From assembly GCA_002469865.1 (NCBI GenBank), contig DKOD01000076.1, positions 1 to 18,367 on the forward strand: a stretch of DNA of 18,367 nt. Reading direction: 5' to 3'. The DNA comes from Alphaproteobacteria bacterium UBA7371. GTDB lineage: Bacteria > Pseudomonadota > Alphaproteobacteria > UBA8317. The stretch's first letter is position 1; every line of letters starts with the position of its first letter. The notes below the pieces were generated by a model. The model was given only the letters and a program-made list of their open reading frames with translations. It was not told where the DNA came from and made no database searches. Below, piece by piece: positions 15,511-18,367 of the stretch. The translations under genes and the position numbers were made by a program.

Positions 15511-16146
15511 TTAAAAACGAATGAAGGAATTGAGGTGGCGGCCAAGACGACCTGTGAGCTTGATGCTTCCCAGATTGACAGCCAGCACGTAACAAGGCCC
15601 ATCATCATCGGCCACAGGCGCATGATTAATACGCTCATCGGCGAGGCTTATGTCGCCAGGTGTAAAGTGAATACCATCGTCTGTGTAACCACCGGCCAAC
15701 ACCAATGTTACTTCTTCACCCTCATGGGTGTGTGATGGAATTTTGGCGCCAGCGGCAATCTTAAGAACCCGTGCTTTATAGCCAGACGAACTTTCCAAAA
15801 TTGTGGTTTCTTCCACTGGACCAATTTTTCTGCTCTTCAAAGGAGCCATCGACAGCATGGCACGGATATTGCCAGGCAAAGAAGCATCCCCATGGAGCGA
15901 GTTTTGCCCAGGTGCTGACATGTTATCATTGTCATGCATGCAAAGCTGCGGCTTTGTTTGCGGCAAGGGCTCGCCCATGGCCGCAAGGATTTCCAGGCTA
16001 ATTTCATGGGCACGATCCAAATGACCGCGGCATGTGTGGCAGATCGCGGTATGGGTATCCACCACAAGCTCAAGGCAAGGATCTAATGTTCCCGCAGCGC
16101 GTTCAAGGATCCAATCATGATCAAGGTGCTGCGCATGGTTATTCAT
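15511..16146 (-). CDS. chrR: ChrR-like zinc anti-sigma factor with C-terminal cupin
   Basis: The protein is 211 aa from ATG 16146 (MNNHAQHLDHDWIL), with GGAAGG 7 nt upstream. ChrR binds an ECF sigma factor (RpoE, ECF11 group) and releases it on singlet-oxygen or related stress. The N-terminal zinc domain has H7, H32, C36 and C39 (THTAICHTC), matching, with a constant offset of one, the ligands I recall for Rhodobacter sphaeroides ChrR. The C-terminal cupin has H139, H141, E145 (HTHEGEE) and H175, also at a constant offset. So both metal sites look complete. The linker at 61-110 is of unknown role. An in-frame ATG at 16179 would add 11 residues and also has a fair ribosome site. No sigma-factor gene adjoins it, which is unusual, because chrR normally follows its sigma gene. 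The YejA-type gene begins 47 nt downstream. Confidence 0.88.
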   Translation of the reverse strand: MNNHAQHLDHDWILERAAGTLDPCLELVVDTHTAICHTCRGHLDRAHEISLEILAAMGEPLPQTKPQLCMHDNDNMSAPGQNSLHGDASLPGNIRAMLSMAPLKSRKIGPVEETTILESSSGYKARVLKIAAGAKIPSHTHEGEEVTLVLAGGYTDDGIHFTPGDISLADERINHAPVADDDGPCYVLAVNLGSIKLTGRLGRHLNSFIRF

Positions 16147-16313
16147 TGGCAAACCTTCCACAAAGAACTTGTGCAACATGACGTACCTTTCCCAACCAAC
16201 ATATTGGTGCCCACGAAAATTGGCTTAACCTGGCCTTGGTGAGACAACAATTGCGATGGTGATTGTACATACTTCATAAATCTGTCTCTTCAAGGCTAAG
16301 CAATATAAATAAC

Positions 16314-16324
16314 CCGCATTGCGG
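16314..16324. repeat. Short dyad CCGC-ATT-GCGG in the chrR/FAD gene gap
   Basis: An 11-bp perfect dyad lies between the divergent genes, about 50 bp upstream of the TATAAT box. It could be a protein-binding half of a regulatory region. It is short enough to be chance. Confidence 0.25.
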
Positions 16325-16375
16325 CATTAGAAATGTTCAGGCACTGCACAACAATGAACAACGAACTAAGTCATT

Positions 16376-16381
16376 TATAAT
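16376..16381 (+). promoter_or_regulatory. TATAAT -10 box of the FAD oxidoreductase gene
   Basis: A perfect TATAAT lies 60 nt upstream of the ATG at 16442. At 15-18 nt upstream there is no good TTGACA (best is TGAACA, 15 nt away), suggesting a promoter that needs an activator. I saw no exact ECF11-type -35 (TGATCC) on either strand between 16180 and 16441. The predicted transcript would begin within or just before the hairpin at 16385-16417. Confidence 0.5.
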
Positions 16382-16384
16382 ACT

Positions 16385-16417
16385 TACGCTCAGTATTGCC
16401 GCTCTAATACTGGCGTA
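16385..16417 (+). promoter_or_regulatory. Long inverted repeat at the expected transcription start of the FAD gene
   Basis: TACGC (16385-16389), one unpaired T, CAGTATT (16391-16397), an 8-nt loop, AATACTG (16406-16412), GCGTA (16413-16417). This is 12 perfect base pairs with one bulge. It starts 3 nt after the TATAAT box and ends 24 nt before the ATG. There is no T-tract, so it is not an intrinsic terminator. It may be an operator for a dimeric regulator or a 5' mRNA stem. Confidence 0.65.
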
Positions 16418-16441
16418 TTGTCGCATAATGAGGCTGAACAC

Positions 16442-17755
16442 ATGAATGCAAATAAGCAGAATATAGCCGTGGTGGGCGCGGGTATTTCAGGTATGTGTGC
16501 GGCCTATGCATTATCCAAAAACCATGATGTCACTTTGTTTGAGCAAGCATCTAGGGCTGGTGGTCACGCTGACACTGTGCGCGCGCAAGCTAGTGATGCA
16601 GTGGTGGATGTGGATATGGGTTTCATTGTGCTCAACGACCGCACCTATCCATCATTCACAAAATTATTGCAGCAGCTTGGCATTGTCCCTGTGCGCTCGG
16701 ATATGTCGTTTGGTGTCTCTCGGCATATTGATGGCCATCAATTGGAATATGCAGGTCATGTTAAGGGCTTGTTTGCGCGACCGGGTCAATTTTTTGATAT
16801 GCGTTACTTAAAGATGTTGCGGGATCTTGTCCGTCTTTACCGGGCAGGGCAGCGTGATGCGGTCCATGCCCATGAATTTTCTAAGATGACACTTGGTGAT
16901 TATGTGGCCCGATTGGGTCTTGGTCCTGAGGTTGTGACCTATCATTTGGCCCCAATGGTGGCTGCTATTTGGTCCACCCCACACCAACATGTGATGGATT
17001 TTCCTGCCCGCGCCTTTTTGGATTTCTACCGCCATCATGGCTTGTTCCATTTTGTTGACCGGCCAACCTGGTACACCATCAAAAATGGTTCCAAATGTTA
17101 CGTGGAAAAGCTTTTGCCCTTAGTGGGAAAATTTCGTGCGTCTTGCCCTGTGGAAGCGGTGACACGCACAAGCGAAGGCCGTGTGGTCGTGCGCGCCGGC
17201 GGTGTGTCTGTGCCTTTCGATAAGGTGGTGCTTGCGCTGCATGCGGACCAAATCCCAAAAATCCTGGGCAATTCCATGACCAAGGATGAAGAAAAGCTCT
17301 TTGGTGGGGTGTCATATTCATCCAATAGGGCCGTGCTGCACAGGGATCAGGACTTAATGCCTCAGAACAAAAATTGCTGGTCAAGTTGGAATGTTTTGCA
17401 ATGGGGGAATGATCAAGGCGTGTCACTTACCTATTGGATGAACAAGCTTCAGCCACTCAAGACAAAAGATAATTTTTTCGTGACCCTCAACCCCACAAGT
17501 GAGCCATTTGAGATCATTCGCGAAACCACCTACCGCCATCCATTGATGAATGTGGCCATGGATCGCCTACAGGCTGGGCTTTCATCCCTGCAAGGTGTCG
17601 GTAACATTTATTATTGTGGCGCTTGGTGTGGTTATGGATTTCATGAGGATGGCGCTGAGGCAGGCCTTTCTGTGGCTGCCAGAATGGGCTCTGCGCCCGA
17701 TTGGTGGCGCGGCATAACATCGGCCTCATCATCGCGCGTGAATATTGGATCTTAA
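16442..17755 (+). CDS. FAD-dependent amine-oxidase-like oxidoreductase (COG2907 type)
   Basis: The protein is 437 aa. The N-terminal Rossmann dinucleotide-binding motif is IAVVGAGISGMCAAYAL (8-24), followed by an acidic strand end VTLFEQASRAGGHADTV. The family block DMGFIVLNDRTYPSFTKLL follows, then NGSKCYVEKL, and the C-terminal FAD-contacting block IYYCGAWCGYGFHEDGAEAG. This layout is that of COG2907 NAD/FAD-binding proteins, which usually sit next to DUF1365 and a cyclopropane-fatty-acid-synthase-like gene and are linked to membrane-lipid modification. The substrate is not established here. ATG 16442 was chosen over a TTG at 16418 because the Rossmann motif then begins at residue 8; the ribosome site is only modest (GAGG 9 nt upstream). 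The DUF1365 gene starts 4 nt after the TAA, so they form an operon. It is divergent from chrR. Confidence 0.9.
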   Translation: MNANKQNIAVVGAGISGMCAAYALSKNHDVTLFEQASRAGGHADTVRAQASDAVVDVDMGFIVLNDRTYPSFTKLLQQLGIVPVRSDMSFGVSRHIDGHQLEYAGHVKGLFARPGQFFDMRYLKMLRDLVRLYRAGQRDAVHAHEFSKMTLGDYVARLGLGPEVVTYHLAPMVAAIWSTPHQHVMDFPARAFLDFYRHHGLFHFVDRPTWYTIKNGSKCYVEKLLPLVGKFRASCPVEAVTRTSEGRVVVRAGGVSVPFDKVVLALHADQIPKILGNSMTKDEEKLFGGVSYSSNRAVLHRDQDLMPQNKNCWSSWNVLQWGNDQGVSLTYWMNKLQPLKTKDNFFVTLNPTSEPFEIIRETTYRHPLMNVAMDRLQAGLSSLQGVGNIYYCGAWCGYGFHEDGAEAGLSVAARMGSAPDWWRGITSASSSRVNIGS

Positions 17756-17759
17756 CCAA

Positions 17760-18367
17760 ATGCCCATTTTCTTCGACGGCATCGTGATCCATCAGCGTGG
17801 CGGACAAATTCGCCACCGATTGGCCCAAAAGGTTTTATCAGCCATGGTTAATCTTGAGGATTGGGAAGCGTTTGAAAGGCGTGGCATTTGGCGTTTTGGC
17901 CCTTTGGGTTTGTGGTCCTTCCACCTTGGGGACTTTGGCCATCGTGATGGCACCCAATGGCGTGCGGCTGTGTTGGATATTCTCAATTCGGCCGGTGTTT
18001 CTTGGGTGCCCGATTCCATTACATTGCATGCCTTTCCAAGGTTTCTAGGTTATGGATTCAACCCAATGGCCACCTGGTTTTGTCAGGATCACCAAGGGCA
18101 TCACGCCGTGATTTATGAAGTTTCCAATACCTTTGGTGAGCATGTTCATTATGTTTTCGATGGCCAATTGGAACAGCATCATGGTGGGGCCAAAGCGTTC
18201 CATGTATCGCCATTCATGCCGGCCCATGGGTCTTATGAATTTTGTCTGCATAAACGGGACGAAGCCATGGCGACCATTATCCATTACAAAACGGATAAAC
18301 ACCATTTGGTGGCCACCCATCGATGCCGGCAAATAGACGTCTTAACTTGGGGCTTGTTCATGCGCCG
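17760..18367 (+). CDS. DUF1365 family protein (partial, runs off right edge)
   Basis: 202 codons are visible, open to the end of the window. Family blocks are clear: an N-terminal IRHRLAQKVLSAMVNLED (residues 17-34), FGPLGLWSFHLGDFGHRDG, then HAFPRFLGYGFNPMATWFCQD (around 91-111), IYEVSNTFGEHVHYVFD, and KAFHVSPFMPAHGSYEFCLH. The conserved GYxFNPxxxxFC and the YEVxNTFGE motifs identify the family with confidence; its reaction is unknown. It accompanies the COG2907-type oxidoreductase in very many genomes, and here it starts 4 nt after that gene's stop. ATG 17760 is the first start after the stop of the previous gene; no strong Shine-Dalgarno sequence is visible, so coupling to the upstream gene is likely. 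A CFA-synthase-like gene may follow outside the window. Confidence 0.92.
   Translation, partial: MPIFFDGIVIHQRGGQIRHRLAQKVLSAMVNLEDWEAFERRGIWRFGPLGLWSFHLGDFGHRDGTQWRAAVLDILNSAGVSWVPDSITLHAFPRFLGYGFNPMATWFCQDHQGHHAVIYEVSNTFGEHVHYVFDGQLEQHHGGAKAFHVSPFMPAHGSYEFCLHKRDEAMATIIHYKTDKHHLVATHRCRQIDVLTWGLFMR

Noticed and set aside
16385..16417. Rho-independent terminator
   Set aside because: The stem is strong but no T-run follows on either strand, and no gene ends nearby.
16180..16441. ECF11 (RpoE-type) promoter between chrR and the FAD gene
   Set aside because: The nearest -35 match is TGATTG at 16260-16265, and no TAAGA-like -10 lies at about 18 nt from it.
1..18367. CRISPR array, tRNA, rRNA or insertion sequence
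   Set aside because: I saw no regularly spaced long repeats, cloverleaf-like sequence, ribosomal RNA stretch or transposase-like reading frame.

Overview
The window looks like a stretch of an alphaproteobacterial chromosome of middling GC content. The main reasons are the recG / sdhE / mfd neighbourhood, an imuA-imuB-dnaE2 mutagenesis operon, direct GTTC repeats spaced as in the alphaproteobacterial LexA box, and a ChrR-type zinc anti-sigma protein. I cannot name a genus. Coding density is very high, and no stretch longer than 300 bases lacks a gene. The longest gap is about 260-295 bases, between chrR and the FAD oxidoreductase gene. I saw no rRNA, tRNA, CRISPR array, insertion sequence or phage gene.

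Bases 1-5660 hold the SOS mutagenesis block, all on the minus strand: imuA, imuB, dnaE2 (imuC), then a Phd/YefM-like antitoxin gene cut by the left edge. In front of imuA lie three GTTC (minus strand GAAC) tetramers, each separated by 7 bases, next to a strong Shine-Dalgarno sequence. This is a doubled LexA box. ImuA and the catalytically dead Y-family protein ImuB are known to cooperate with the polymerase DnaE2 in error-prone translesion synthesis.

Bases 5748-12252 hold genome-maintenance genes. A DUF502 membrane protein gene (+) converges on recG (-) and overlaps it by 62 bp. recG is divergent from sdhE and mfd (+). Apart from DUF502 and sdhE, this half of the window is devoted to DNA repair: translesion synthesis, fork or recombination-intermediate remodelling, and transcription-coupled repair.

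Bases 12249-16179 hold a minus-strand run: chrR-like anti-sigma factor, a YejA-type peptide-binding protein gene with no permease genes, and an AMP-forming acyl-CoA synthetase joined to it by a GTGA overlap. The last gene and mfd share overlapping stop codons on opposite strands.

Bases 16442-18367 (+) hold a COG2907-type FAD oxidoreductase and a DUF1365 gene, 4 nt apart and running off the right edge. These families often accompany ECF sigma/ChrR photo-oxidative stress loci, but no sigma-factor gene is present here. The chrR/FAD intergenic region contains a perfect TATAAT followed after 3 nt by a 12-bp stem with an 8-nt loop, which is a candidate operator or 5' RNA element.

The most unusual features are the doubled LexA box, an antitoxin gene directly behind an SOS operon, the ChrR locus without a sigma factor, and a large excess of the palindrome CCATGG (about 40 copies where about 4-5 are expected).
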